Source: Lycocorax pyrrhopterus obiensis (Eukaryota > Chordata > Aves > Passeriformes > Paradisaeidae). Taken from it: 64,000 nt of DNA. A model generated the notes under the pieces. The model was not told the origin of the DNA and searched no databases. It was given only the letters and a program-made list of their open reading frames with translations. The stretch lies in the NCBI GenBank assembly GCA_014706295.1, contig JACSVZ010000024.1, positions 3,527,136 through 3,591,135 of the forward strand, given 5' to 3'. This document shows positions 1 through 12,968 of the stretch, in pieces. Position 1 is the stretch's first letter, and every line of letters begins with the position of its first letter. The position numbers and the translations under genes were made by a program.

Positions 1-1334
1 ACTGAGCACCAGCTCTGGAGGCTCCAGCCACCCACTACAAGTGATTAGTCTCAAATCAGGAGTCTGTTTCATTTAAACAACTAAATATTATTTCTTAGTA
101 TTTACAAAACACGAACAGGTGGGAAGGAACACATGGCAGCAAGTGCTGGGCAGCCTCACAGAGCCTGTCCATTCCCACAGCCCTCCTGGGCAGTCCTGCT
201 CCTCACTCCCATCCGGGGAGGACTCAGCCGTGGTGCCCGTCCGGAGCTGTGGCTCACGGCAGGAGCTGGTGGGCAAAGCAGCCAGTGCCAGGGCCTGGCG
301 AGGGGCACCAACAGGGGCTCACCCCTCACCACGGCTCCTGGGCTCCAGCCCAGCGATCCCCACAGGTGCACAGCCAGGTGGGAGGGGGACGGGTGGGCTC
401 AGGGCCCCTGGCAGCCGCCTCTGCTCTGCTCTGCTCCCAGTGACTCCCTGCCATGCTCCCAGCAGCCCCAGAACACAGACTGGAGACAAACCCGTCTGCT
501 GAGCACCCCGGGCCCATCTGTTTTCCTTAAAGGCAAACAGAAACGTAAATGATACATTCTGGAAGCATCATCTGTATCACTGCTTTCTCCTTAAAGATCT
601 GGGTTTGGGAAGGATTTCTCCTCTGTGCGTTTCATACTGATCTGGGGCATCCTCCCCTCCTCCTCGGGGAGGGATCAGCCAGTCCCAAACTCAGAGCTCT
701 GAGATTTAGGGAGATAAAAAGGACACCAAGGTCTTCTGCTGTTGATTCCATCTTTGGCCCACGTGTGAGCCCTGTCACAGGTTTATCTACTGCTGTTACT
801 CTGCTTTTTTTATTTTCAGCTAAACAGGGTTTGTGAAAGGTTTCATCTTCATTCACAGTTTCTAATAAAACCAGAGCTCAGATTTCCTCATTGCTTCACT
901 TCACCCTCCAAGCTTGCCAGCAATCCTCAGATTTTCAGAATGACCCAGCAACTGCTTTTATTCTTTTCACTTGCAGTCAGCGCTCTCATGTTTTCCCAGG
1001 ATAAAGCTTATTAAAAATGCATAAAGAATAGAGGCTTATGGAGAAAATATGCAAAGAAAAATATTCTAGCTAACTGGAATTTGGAAAGTGTTGTACTATC
1101 ACAGGTTTAAAATCCAAACCAGATTTCCAAACCCAAGCTGGTTCCATTTGCTTTGGCCCAAACCCTGTTTTTAAGAGAAGTGTTTAATGAAAGTGTTACA
1201 GGAAACATCAAGTCGGAGTTTCTTAAAATTCTGCAGTAAAGATGTTCAAAATGAAAAAGCCATTTTGATTCAACTTGTCTGACTTCCAGGCTCAATGGTC
1301 TCAGGATAAATCTTTACTTTCCATTTCCAGTGCA

Positions 1335-1418
1335 GGGGCAGGCTTGTTCCTTCCCTGGAAAGGAGAATTCTCAAATGGGGCAGGCTTGTTCCTTCCCTGG
1401 AAAGGAGAAATCTCAAAT
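1335..1418. repeat. Tandem duplication, two 42-bp copies
   Basis: A 42-bp segment starting GGGGCAGGCTTGTTCC is followed directly by a second copy. The copies differ at essentially one base (GAATTCTC versus GAAATCTC). The near identity suggests a recent local duplication. No function is evident. Confidence 0.85.
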
Positions 1419-4400
1419 GACAGCAACAACAAGCTTGTTATTTCCTTTACTCCATAAACTGTCCATCATTTCCCAGTAAGACTACACAAAAGCCAGTATT
1501 TTAATTGTGCTATAAGATAATTCAAAAGTAATCATAAAAATTCATGGATTTATTTCCTTTTAAAATGAGAACATTTATTCAGAGTAAGTAAAAGCCCCCT
1601 TTGCCTAGCAGGGGGCTGAGCAGAGAAATTGCTTTTTTAGGAGAGTAACTCCTGCTCTTTATGCAAACGCTGATGTATGGCTGAGGCACTGGGTACTTCC
1701 ATTGTCTGTTTATGAACTCACAAACCTAAAATCTTCCTGTTCAATCCAGTACAAGGCATTGCCCTACAGGTGGGAACTGGATTCTTAACTGGTTACTGAA
1801 CCAGCAGCTCAGAAAAGCAGTTCCAGCTGTCATTGGGCAGCCAGTGGTACTGCACAGCTCAACCAGCGTCGGGCTGTGCCCCGAGAGAGCCCAGCCCTCA
1901 GTGCCAGATGTGCACACCCCCCTCGGTGCCAGCTGTGCACACACCAGGCACCCCAACCAGCAGCCCCAGTTCGCTGGGAAACCTCTGGCTGGAGTGATTT
2001 GCCAGTGCGTACACTTGGGAGACTTGAAAAGAATAGAAGAAAATATCAAATCGTCCATTGGTTTTAGTTTCATTGTCTCTATAAACCATCTCTAGCAAAG
2101 CTCTGCAAGCAATAAACCCCAAATTTAATAGATGCATTGCACTTTTTAACCCTTGCTTACACAGAACAGAAAATAACACGTGGTATTTATTACTTCCAAA
2201 TTTATTCCTGAGCATCAAGACTCACTCTGTGCTGACACAAGACCCTCTTCACTTCTACTTTAAATGTCACTTATCTTCTGTGTTGGAGTTTCAAGTGTTC
2301 CCTCTAATTTATCGTATTTGTGCACAATAATCGCTATTCCTACCGCACTTAGCAACACCCTTTGAGAATGAAGAAGCACAAGCCACCACGTACTCACCAG
2401 AATAAGTTTTTACACAGGCATATTTGAGGTCTCCTGAAGTGCCAGTTGCTAAAACCCAGCCTAAATGTGCCAACACAGCAAACCCTGAGTGGTGCTTATA
2501 GAAGCCGGAAATGCACCATTGCTGCAAGGAACACTGGTTTCAGCTGAACGGCTCCCTTCCTTCTAGCTGCTTCTAGAAACACGAATTTTAAAGTGATTAT
2601 TCCAGCAGCTTGTAGCACTGCACAAAAGAAATCAGAAAGACTATTCCAGGCAGCATGGCAGCCAGGAAACAATGGCATCCCAGGGAACAAACCCAAATCC
2701 TCCTTCACAGGCGCGAGCAGAATTGCCTGAAGGGTTTTACACAATCAATAAAATTTCACTGCAGATAGATCCAAGCTGGAGCCTCCTTTCCTTCACTCTG
2801 AGTTCAGGTGATATTTCCTGTCAAGGCTCTCACCAGGGCCTAGTTGCAGGGGATTCCGGCTGCTGCCCAGCCTCCACTGCTGCCCAGCCTCCCCTGGTCC
2901 GACCCTCCTGCCCTCGCTCTGCCTTGGCGCAGTTTTTAAACTGGCTCTTTAAAGTGTCCCTTAAAAATCAAACACTGCCAGGGCGGTGACACTGGAGGCA
3001 GAGGTGTATTTGTGATGGTTCTGGGCCATGTCCCGAGGGCATCAGGAAGGACTGTGGAAATCTGTCAGTGCTGGTGGCACTGCCCAGCTCGGCACCAGCA
3101 CCTGCAGCCCAGTGTGATCCCGGCTGTGCAGTGGTGCCGAGCCCCAGCAATCATCACATACATGGAAAAGCACCAGGTGCCAAGCCTGAATTATTAAGAA
3201 GGGAGCACTCAGGGAGCCCTTTTATCCTGGTTACATTCTTCCAGTCAAATAATAAATAAAATCCTTCCTGGTCCCACATGCACTTCAGAAGCCGAGAAGC
3301 ATCGCTCTGCTCTGGAGCCCCGAGTCTGAGCTGCACCGGGGGGTCTCTGTGAACACCCCAGAGGGCTCTGTGGGGCTGGGCTGTGGGATGGTTCTGCTCC
3401 TCTGGAGGGTTCTGCTCCTCCACTGTGTTGCCCCTGGCTCCTCTCCCTCCTTCCAGGACAGAAAAGGCAATTTGGGGTCAAACAGCTCTGCCTTTGAACA
3501 AAGCCTGTGGCTCCATCAAGCTGCCAAACCCCAGGCTTTCTCCAAGATAAAAAACACCAGCCAAGTCTCTAGTCTGACAAAACCCTCCTTTCCCAACGTG
3601 TTTGTGTTAACCACAAATTGCCCAATTTCCTTTAATGTGGCAGCAGTCACACTGACACAGCACATTTGGCTGAGACTTCATGCTCTTAAAATCTGGAATC
3701 AAAAAGTTCTGGTTCCCACAGCAACCACAGGTAGCAATTATCCTGGTTCTGGAAATTTCTAGAATAGAAGGAATACTTGCTTTCTGCAGCCCTCTGCTAA
3801 GTGCACAGCAAAGGATAGGTCTCTGTGCATCAAAATTAATTTATTTTTCTTTTGCTGTGTTTGTAGCTCTGTTTACACCTCAGAAATCTTTTCTATATCA
3901 ACATTTTTGGACAGTTTTTTATACCTGCTACAGAACACAGAACCTCCTAAAACACATCACACTTAATTTATTTCCACTTAGCTCTAGTCATTGCAACAAA
4001 TGCAATTCATTGCACTTTCTGCATCACGTTTTTCCTCTGTACATCACATATAATGAATATCACCACAATAAAATTCATAGTTTGTGACACTCCTGATTAA
4101 TACCAGCTTTTCACGGAGAAGAAAGATTACTGCAGCCATTATGAATTTATACAGATCTTGCTTTTTCTATTAGAAGACACGCAGTGATGCAGGCTGCTTC
4201 CAGAAAGGGAAAACCCTTTCCTGCCTGCTGATGGAACAAAGACAGAAACCCAGTGCACAAGGCCACATTTGCCCCTTCCCAGGCAGTTGGACAAGTGGCC
4301 ATTGGTATTTTCAGCAGATTAACACACTTTAAATGCCATGATCTCAACAAAGAAAGAAAGGAAGAGCAGTGTAGTGTTTCTGTTGGGATTTTTAAGGACT

Positions 4401-7400
4401 TGCACAGCTCCCTGAATTCCCCCCAGAATATTGCTATGATTAGCAGGCCACTGGCTTGCTAGGGGTTTAGTGGTTTCTTTTTTCTTTAATTAGCCAACCC
4501 CTCCTAATTAGTCAGTCATTCTTTATCTCCAGCACTTGATCTCCTGAATGCAGAGCAGGAAGTGCTGAGCAGACACCATGCTGCTCCCTGGCTCCATTTG
4601 GGAGATGCTCTTGCACTTGGAGAAGTTCAGTCATGCTGAAACTGCCCAGAAAAATCCTTGTTGCCTCCACTTCTCACAGTTACGTACTCTGGGCTGCAAA
4701 TTGCTTTTGGTTCCTCCCTCCCTGGCCTGCAGCACTGTTCAAATTAAAAAGAAAATGACAAAGATTGAAGCCTGATTTCTAATCTACTTTTGCTTTACGT
4801 TTGCTGCCAGGACTGTGTCACCAGCCCCTGCTACAGCTGCTGTGTCCATCGGGGTCTGGACAGGGCGCCTGAGCCTTAAACGGCCCTGCTTCTGCCTTCC
4901 CAACCGGAGAGCTCGGCACAGCTGTTCCTCCCTGAAGCCTGGTGGGAGAGAAGGGATAATTTCTGCCTCCCACACAGCAGGCAGCCTACATCTAGTGAGT
5001 ATCAGTGTTGCAAACTGTCCCGATCGCTTTAGTACGTTCACGATGTACTCGGCCCTCTCAGAGCCAAGATGCAGCACTTGATTTAAATTTTTGCTGTCAG
5101 ATCTGATTAAAAATTAAGTTGAACACAGTTGTAGGAAAACTAAATTAACATTCTTTTTGAGTAGCACCATGTAATTTAATGCAACAACTCATACAATTGA
5201 GTCATGCAACTACTAATATATGTCTAGAGGATCCGAAGGCTGGGAGCAGGTAGGGACACAGTGCTGGTTTTTGCTTTCTGAAGGAGCTCAGGCAGAGGTA
5301 CAGGCACAACCAAAGGAGCATTTCATTACTCCAAAGAGAGGAAAATAAACAGAATATTGAAGTTCCACAGGGTGGAGCTTCAAGAAGACAGTTCTAACTG
5401 GGCACTCCCTCCTTGCAACATGGATGGTAATTTCCATCCTTACTTTCAATTTAGGATTTTTGGAGAACACTGCCGGAATCTGCACTGGAATGAGCACTGG
5501 ACTTCACTGTTTGCTTTTAGCACAGCTCAGCCCTGTGGTGCCAGCCAGCCCCCAACCCCATGACCCCTGCCAGAGTCAGGAGAACATGCTTCACACACCT
5601 CATTTAACAACTCATTCCCTAGGTGGTGCTTGAATCCCATATCCAAGAAACAGCCAAGAGGATCCATGATTCAAGTGAAGAGAGGGGAGAAACAGCCTAT
5701 TTTCTGCCCAGGGCCATCCAGCTGCAGGGGCTGCACTTACCCATCCACGAGCAGGTCCCCACTCTGCACCCAGGACCCCCAGAGCAGCACCCAGGACCCT
5801 GCCAGGGTCACAGGTGTTACAGGTTACACAGACAGTGCCCAAAGCCACACAGGGCCGTGATGGAGCCAGAGGACAAGCTCAATACCCTTTGTCCCAACAT
5901 CATAAACATGAAATCATCGCAGTTTCACAGAAAGATATAGTTACAGACATCCATTGAGAAACACATCCCCTCTCCAGAGGCCGAACAGTTTGGGACAGTT
6001 TCCATTTCTTTGCAGCTTTCACACTGAATAGAGATAGCTCTGACACCGGGATTTCAATTCAGGGGCCATTTAGGATTGAAAAATAGAGACAGGTTTATAT
6101 ACAAAATGGGAGCATTTCACAAAAACTCTGTCTCCTGCTCGCTCTCTGAGAATTATTGTCCCTTATTATCCGGCAACAAAGGGAGGATTCGCTGCCTCGC
6201 CAAGGTGAGCACAATCAGTCCTCCTGTCATTCTGCAAAATGGAAAAGGAAAATAACATTGACCTGAAACCTGAACCACGGGGCTGAGGATGCCATGAAAC
6301 TCTGGAACCCTTTTGTGTGCTGATTCCTGTCCCTCCTTTGGCAGAATTGCGCAGGGAGCAGGGAGTGCACAGCGCAGTGCCAGGGCCCAGCACCGAACTC
6401 CGGGTGTGAGGCTCACGCGGGCAGGACAGGATGAGTCACTCTGTGACAGGGACTCTGCTCAAAGTGGCAGCAATTTTTTGCCATTAGCAGCGTTCTGCAA
6501 ATGTCATTCAAACTGCCCATCATTTCTGCAGGTATTTTTGGCTCTGAGAGTGCTGAGGTTCATTGTATAACCCACTCATCCCCTCAGCTCCACAGCTATT
6601 TATACCCACGTCCTCGCAGGCAGGGAGAGGGCTGGCTCCACAGCCAGCTGAGGGCTCAGCAGCTGCTGGTCAGCAGGATGCCCCTTCTTGCTGCCTTCTA
6701 CTTACTTTCACAGACTTGCTACAAAGCAGCTTAACATCAGAAATCCAGAGCCATGGTCTGGGCCAGGAAGCATTGCTTTGATCCAGCTGGATGAGACAGA
6801 GATTCAGGAATGGATTTGGGAGTGATTGATCTTGCTGTCCTGTTCCCCCCCTGCAGTGCAGCTCCAGGGGCAGCCAAGAAGGAGATGTCAGTCTGGCCAG
6901 CCTGTCTCCTTTCTCCTCCAGATGGAGAAGATGCTTCCCTTTGGGAAGTTTCAGGTCGTGCCCTGCTGCTCCATCCATTTGTGTCCCCCTAGAAGGAGCC
7001 AGGTCCTGCCCCAGCAGCCGCAGCCTCATGGGGCTGTGGTAGCGTGTCCGAAATGCTCCCGGGCACGGACACACCTTCTGGGAGGTGAATACAAGAGTTA
7101 CACCTGCACAGCTGGAGACTCTGCTCCGAGCACTGGGGAGTGTCACCAGCTTCTCTACAGCCATGGAGCGGAATGAGGATCACTCTGATGGGACTGAGGG
7201 TTGTGCACGGTCCCTCTCCCTCCACGTGCACCCTGAGCAGCCTGTGCACAGTGCACAGAGCTCCGGGGAGGAAACCACGCCACAGGCAGTGCCTGGGAGC
7301 AGCTGTTTGGCGCTCAAGCACCCGTCTCACACATTAGAGATGGTGATTTCTGTACAGGTGAGTTATTACGGGTGCCAGCAATGTCTTCCTGCCTCTGCTG

Positions 7401-9080
7401 AAGGGCACTGTGAGATCCTACGACACTCATGCACCAGAGACAAAGCAGAAGTGAACCAGATTTGGAGTCATGACCCAAAGCCTCAGCACAACATTCAGCA
7501 CCGTCTCAGGACCACTTGACAGGAGAACAGGCACAGAGATGGTAAAACTGCAAATTTCTCCCCATGCAGCAGCCACACAGGGCTTTTGGGTCTATTTTCC
7601 ATCTGACTGGTGGCACCTGTATTAACAAATACACCTGGAGCTCACTAGCAAACGCTGCTGTGGGGCCACCTCTGCACCACCTGCTCCCGGAGCAGCTCCA
7701 TAAGTGCCACGGCCAGAGGGGCAGCTCAGACTCGGAACTGCCCCCAGCTGCTGGGAGCCCTTGGAAGAGCAGACACTCGATGTCCTGCTGTATCACCCCT
7801 CAGCGTGCAGGCAGCCAGCGGAGCTGCAAGACTCTCTAAGTGCCTTATTAGGTTTTATTAATTCTTCTCTAGAAAGTGCTGCCAAGACAAGTGTTGGGCA
7901 ATTATCTGCAGACAGAGCTGCCACCAGGAATCAGTATCTGCAAAGAGCCCTATCGAAGGAGCCCTCTTCCCTCTGGAAACATTCAGTCAGGAGAATTTAC
8001 AGTGAATGAAAGAAAACTGGTGAGGATTGCAGCACGAAGCAGCCAGGGCTCTGTGCTCACAGCAAACTGATGTGTTTGAAGCATGGGGGGATTACATGAC
8101 CCCCACTCCACCAACAGCCCCCAGCCCCAGTGGCTGCACCCCTGTGCACTGGAGCACAGCACAAGGTGGGAACTACAGTGCTTCACCCCTAAGCCTGTTA
8201 AAGCAAAGAAATTCTGTCTCTTCATACTCTGCAATTGGGGTTTCAGTGGGCATTTCTGCAAAATGAGGCTGAGGTGGGACACGGACCTGCTGGCTGGTCA
8301 CCTGCTAAAGAAAACACCTCACTCTGAATGCTTTCTACCTGTCAGCTCCAATTCTGACCCAGCTTCTCCTCTAATCCACAGGCTGCAAGGTTTTAGGATG
8401 AGGGGTGGCAGATTCTGTCTCCAGAAGCCTGGAGGATAATTTGGCTGGACTGGCCCCTCAAGACCTGTCTCTGTCTGGTCCCAAAAAGCAGCACCTAAAC
8501 AGAACTCCAGCCCTTTGATGCTGCAGTCACAGCCCGAAGTTCTCTCCCAACCTTTCCCATACTGGAAATTGCCTCTGATGGCTCACACACTGGGAGAAGC
8601 TGAGATGCTCAGGGGTCATGAGCTGGAGGAACCTTGTGCCAGGGGCTGCAGCCCAGCCCAGCCTCAGCAGCAGCCTCACCTTATCCAGAGAATTCCCTTT
8701 GTGCAAACCCAAGGAGCAGAACAGCTCATCCCACTGTAACAGGCATTATTCATTCATTGCTTAGCAGAGATACTCAAATTCTTCATCCCTAAAATTAAAG
8801 CCTGGCTCTTTGAATCCTACTCAAGGTGTCTTACCCTGTCTCCCTTTGCTTCCCGTGGTTCTCAGCTCCAGAATTCACACAAGCTGCACAGTTTTGCCTT
8901 AGGTCTTTAATAAGAGGAGTTTTGCCACTGCTTATTATCGCTAAAATTAAATGTCACCTTGGGTTTTCCTCGCTCACTTTAGCGCATTCCGCTGCTGTCT
9001 CCTCCATCTATAAAAGGAAACTTTATGGCTCTTTGCTCTCCGCTTCTTAAAAATTGCATGCAAAAAGAAAAATCTCTCTC

Positions 9081-9097
9081 TTTTTTTTTTTTTTTTT
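9081..9097. repeat. Poly(T) tract, 17 bp
   Basis: An uninterrupted run of T follows a short CT-rich stretch. It may be the reverse of an old poly(A) tail or a simple repeat. No retroposon body is recognisable beside it. Confidence 0.8.
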
Positions 9098-11025
9098 GTT
9101 AATATGCAGAAATAGTTTGTGTTGCACATTCACTGCACAGCGACCTTCTGGAAGAACTGCACAACTGTTCATGGCCGATGTGAACAAGGTTTTACAGTGG
9201 CAAGATAAATATCGGGGAAAATGAAGATTCTGCATTGACTTCTCACACCTCTGGCACTTTGCTCCACTGCCTTGTAAACAAAAGTTGTGTTAACCTATAA
9301 CACTCTCCATCCTGATCTGCTTTTAATGCCTCAACCCCAAAATTAAAGACACATTAGTCTGCAGTTGGTGTGGGAGAAGGATCCCAGAGATACCTGCTGA
9401 GCTCTATAAGGATACAGGAATGTTGCCAGATGAGGAAATTTAAGCCCAAATTCCTTAACAGTTTTTCAGTGAAGACTCTCATCCCACAAGACTGTTGAAT
9501 TAACCTGTCTGACATTCCTCATCCCTACTGGGGCAAGAAAAGCCACTAAATAACAGCCCTACTCTTCCTTAAATCCAAGGGACACTCCAGGAAGAAAACC
9601 AAGCATAAATCCCAAAACAAGGAAGGCAGAGAATCTCAGCCTCCATAACCCAATACAAAATTAATTCTTTTATTCTTCTTGTTGTCTGCTCTGTCAAACC
9701 CCAAGTGACACAGCTTTGAATGATGTAACATGGACTCTCCTTAGACTCCTCCAGAATTTCCTTGTCTCTCATCATGAGTACCATTTTCACAACTTTACTT
9801 TAACAAAAAATTAAAAATTGAGGTAATCTGAGTCCTGGTACTCCTGCTTGCATCAACAGCAGAAGTGGATGTACGGAGAGAGACTAAAAGGTGTCACGTG
9901 CAGAGTGACATTTCCCACTGTCTATATTTCCAGCTTTGGTAAAATGTCAGGAATTTCCTGGTTGGTTGGGTTATCTGCCACTCAAGGGCATCCCCCATTC
10001 CTTCCCTTCCCATTCATGGTCCTCTACAGCACCCAGTGCCAAAGACCTCCATGCTCTGAAAACAAGCATTTACCTCCATTCTGCACCAGCTGCCCAGAGA
10101 TGTCCGTGGGTCCCTCCATGTGAGAGAACACCAAATCCAAATCCTCTGCACAGAATATTGCTGCTCCCAGTCTCCTTCCCAGAGGCAACATTCAGGTCTG
10201 TGTGACCTCAGGGGCTACCCCCAGCACTTAAAGGCCCTCCAAAATCTACCCTCGGATTCTCAGGCTGGTTCCAGGCAGGATCCCCAGGCAGCCTTCCCTG
10301 CACCTGGGACCAGGCCTGCCTTTAAACTATTCTCCAGTGGATCCTTTCATCCTGAGAGAACACAGTTCCCTTCCCCCGGAGTAACTGGGATACTTTTGAA
10401 GTTGTTTTGCCAGCATCCAGATCAAGCTGGGCTCGGTTTTAATGACATCGTCATGCTCCTCTTACACAGCTACAAAGATTGTTTTGATACTTCAAGAATA
10501 TTTGACTCGCTAGTCAAAATAAAGTACTAGAAATTGAATAAAAACTATCCTTGAATACAGAAATCGCTTATTAACATGAACTTGTTCTGTAGGATACGAT
10601 CTGGCCTGACTTCCCAATTAGCTCCGACACTGGAGTCTGCTGTTGGAGCCAACTGTGCGAGACACGGGGCTATTAATTAACTGCTGCAGTTTTCTTCAGC
10701 TTTTGTCAGCTCCTAAATTGATTTTTCCCTAAGTGACAGGGTGCGTGTCTAGAACAAGGGCACAAGGAACACTTCCTCACTCCAGAGCCGAACACATCCC
10801 CACGGACCAGTGTTATCACAGAACAGGTCTGGGAACTGCCTGCCCAAGGACCTTCCTCTAGCTTGTAACTCTTGGAAGTTATCTGAATACAAAGCCCAAG
10901 GAGCTGATATCAGGTTGACAAATTTTCCAAATAAAAAGAGGCACGGAGGTGCAGCACCTTGATCCTACAGACTTGTGGCTGTTTCCAGCCTGGTGCAGCC
11001 ATCAACAGGCACCCAAGAGGTGGAG

Positions 11026-11412
11026 TGCAGTAATCACGCAAGGGCACGGCTCCGTACACAAGATGGAAAAGTGCAAGTGTTTATTGCGCAGTGAATATTC
11101 CCTAAATACCAGCACCCAGCAGGATATCCCATCATAGAAACAGGAAAGATGTTCACCTCAGTGTCCCCCAATCACCTGGGGTAGTGCACAGACATTGCCT
11201 ATTATGGTAACAGGTAAACAATGCCCTGTAAGGTCACAAACTACAATTATCACATCTCATAGGCCCAGCACTGTCCACAAACCCACAATCCTCTCTCAGC
11301 CCATCCCCGGTGACCTGGATGCACTCCCAGGGTCACCTCTGGGTCCAAGAAAGAGGCTCTCTCTGCGGCCCTCAGGGCCTGTCTCTCTTCCAGCACATAG
11401 TGCACCCCAACA
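11026..11412 (-). mobile_element. Solo LTR of an endogenous retrovirus, copy 1
   Basis: The element is 387 bp with TG...CA termini. It is flanked by a perfect 6-bp target-site duplication, GTGGAG, at 11020-11025 and 11413-11418. It is about 97% identical to the element at 56957-57344 (10 substitutions and one single-base indel by eye). Orientation is minus: the reverse complement of 11080-11085 is an AATAAA polyadenylation signal about 50 bp before the 3' terminus, as expected for an R/U5 region. No gag, pol or env sequence is attached, so this is a solo LTR left by recombination between two LTRs. A 5-6 bp duplication is typical of ERVK or ERVL-type integrases; I cannot name the family. It lies about 18 kb upstream of GRIK3, antisense to it. 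Confidence 0.92.
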
Positions 11413-11941
11413 GTGGAGAATAGAGAACACCCCATCCCTACTGCAGCTCCGCACTGCCAAGCCAGCCTGTCTCATGCTATTTTTTATTATTACTATTATT
11501 GCTGAGATGCAGATGAATTAGTTCTCTCGGGGCTTTGCACAATTTTTTATTTTGCTAAGCTGCATTTTCTTTTCCAGAAACCTTATTTTGATGTAAATCT
11601 TGTAAACAGGGGACTGGTTCGTTCAAATGCTGAGCACAAAAGCTCTTCCAAAGAAGTAGATCAAAAGTCTGCAGTTGGCTTAATGAAAGACAGACTGACA
11701 ATTAGGATGGGCAGAACTGCGTGGATGGGGGGGAAAGACAGATTTAAGGGTTTAGTAATTGCCTGGGAACACATGGAAGGAGAGATGCAAAACAGTGAGA
11801 AAGGGTGTGAGGGAGGATGAACCTTTCTTCATTTTTGCTGCTCTAAATGCCCTCGATGTAAAATCTCCATTGTTAAGGCTCATACAAAATGGCTGTGCAG
11901 ATGCTAAGTGCCGAGGCAGATAGAAAATTGAACAAAATTGA

Positions 11942-11978
11942 AAATATTGAACCATTTAGAAAAAATGGTTCAATATTT
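11942..11978. repeat. Perfect 16-bp inverted repeat (hairpin)
   Basis: Left arm 11942-11957 and right arm 11963-11978 are perfectly complementary, separated by the 5-nt loop AGAAA. The arm sequence is AAATATTGAACCATTT. The stem is AT-rich and ends abruptly on both sides, with no longer terminal inverted repeat or target duplication seen. It could form a cruciform, or an RNA stem too short for a typical microRNA precursor. Function unknown. Confidence 0.85.
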
Positions 11979-12906
11979 AAAGTGTTTTCTTTCAATCAGG
12001 TGTACCCACTTTGCTTTCTTTTCAAGTTGTTGCCATTCCCAAAATGACTACCAGGGGATAATTGCGGTACTTTTCACAAATGAAGTAGAGACGACACAAG
12101 AAAAGCAGCCAAGCTGTCAATATCATGGCCAGAACGCACAGACGTTGTTGTGCCCTGACACCAAAGGCATCGATCCTCCCTCTGCTGCCACTAACAACAG
12201 GAAAGAGGAGTGGAAGGATGAGGAGGGGCTCACTCTGGGAGAGGCTGGGCTGCCTGCACATCTGAGGTGCAAGAGAACGCTCTTGGCTGGGGTTTGATTG
12301 TTCCTGAAAGTTCCTTTTGCTTTGTTTTGAAGAATTGTACCATACAAATGGGATAAAACAAAATTGGTGGATAAAACCAGAGTGCAAGTAGACCCCAGCT
12401 CATCATCACTGGAGGCCACCCTGGAGAAACTTGGAAATGAATTAGTGCTGTCCCAATGTTCTGTCAGGACCTGCACAGTTACTGTGGCCTGGAGGGTGTT
12501 CCTGGTGTGGGAACAGACTCACCAGCACCACGAGTGTGTTCCAGGAGCTCATGAAATAAGAAAGATTGCCATGATATTAGAACCAAAAGTAGATTAAGTG
12601 TAGGAAAAGAGACGCCAGATCACGTCAGTTTTACAGAAGCATTTACTCCCTTTTGAGCCTGAGTAATTTGCAAAGAATTAAAAGGCTGATGAAACAAAAT
12701 GGACTTTTAAAGATGCCTGGCACACTGCAAATGAGCTTTGTTGATGTTTGTGTGGAAGGCTCATTTGCACCCAGTGTGAGTAAACAAAAAGTTTCAGACG
12801 AAAACAAGCAGGGAGGATGGAGCTGGATGGCCCTAGGCCAGCAGCCTTGGAAGGGCTGACCCAGGCAGCAGGAATGCGACCACACACACCACTTCTACAG
12901 ACATGG

Positions 12907-12968
12907 TTGGGGCCTGGGACTGGATGGCCCTTAATGTCCCTTCCAACCCAAACCATTCAGTGACTCTG
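12907..12968 (+). mobile_element. CR1 LINE remnant, extreme 3' end
   Basis: The segment reads like the last part of the avian CR1 3' UTR: a GGACTGGATGGCC stretch, then CCCTTCCAACCCAAACCATT, just before the terminal ATTCTRTG-type repeats. The terminal repeats have decayed. Orientation is sense on the + strand. CR1 copies are usually heavily 5'-truncated, as here. No coding capacity remains. Confidence 0.8.

Larger units (their letters stand above)
1..11019. other. Upstream intergenic DNA, no gene recognised
   Basis: No open frame here gives a recognisable protein; the longest frames are under about 165 codons and look compositional. The stretch is mixed AT-rich and moderately GC-rich single-copy DNA. 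The visible structures are a 42-bp direct duplication at 1335-1418 and a run of 17 T at 9081-9097. It lies 18-29 kb upstream of the GRIK3 start codon. In mammals the region 5' of GRIK3 is gene-poor, so distal regulatory DNA is plausible, but that is inference. Confidence 0.6.

Noticed and set aside
7495..7520. Possible RE1/NRSF site (TTCAGCACC half)
   Set aside because: The left half matches, but the right half needed for a canonical site is absent.
10501..10518. Short palindrome TTTGACT-CGCT-AGTCAAA
   Set aside because: A 7-bp stem is expected by chance in a window this size.
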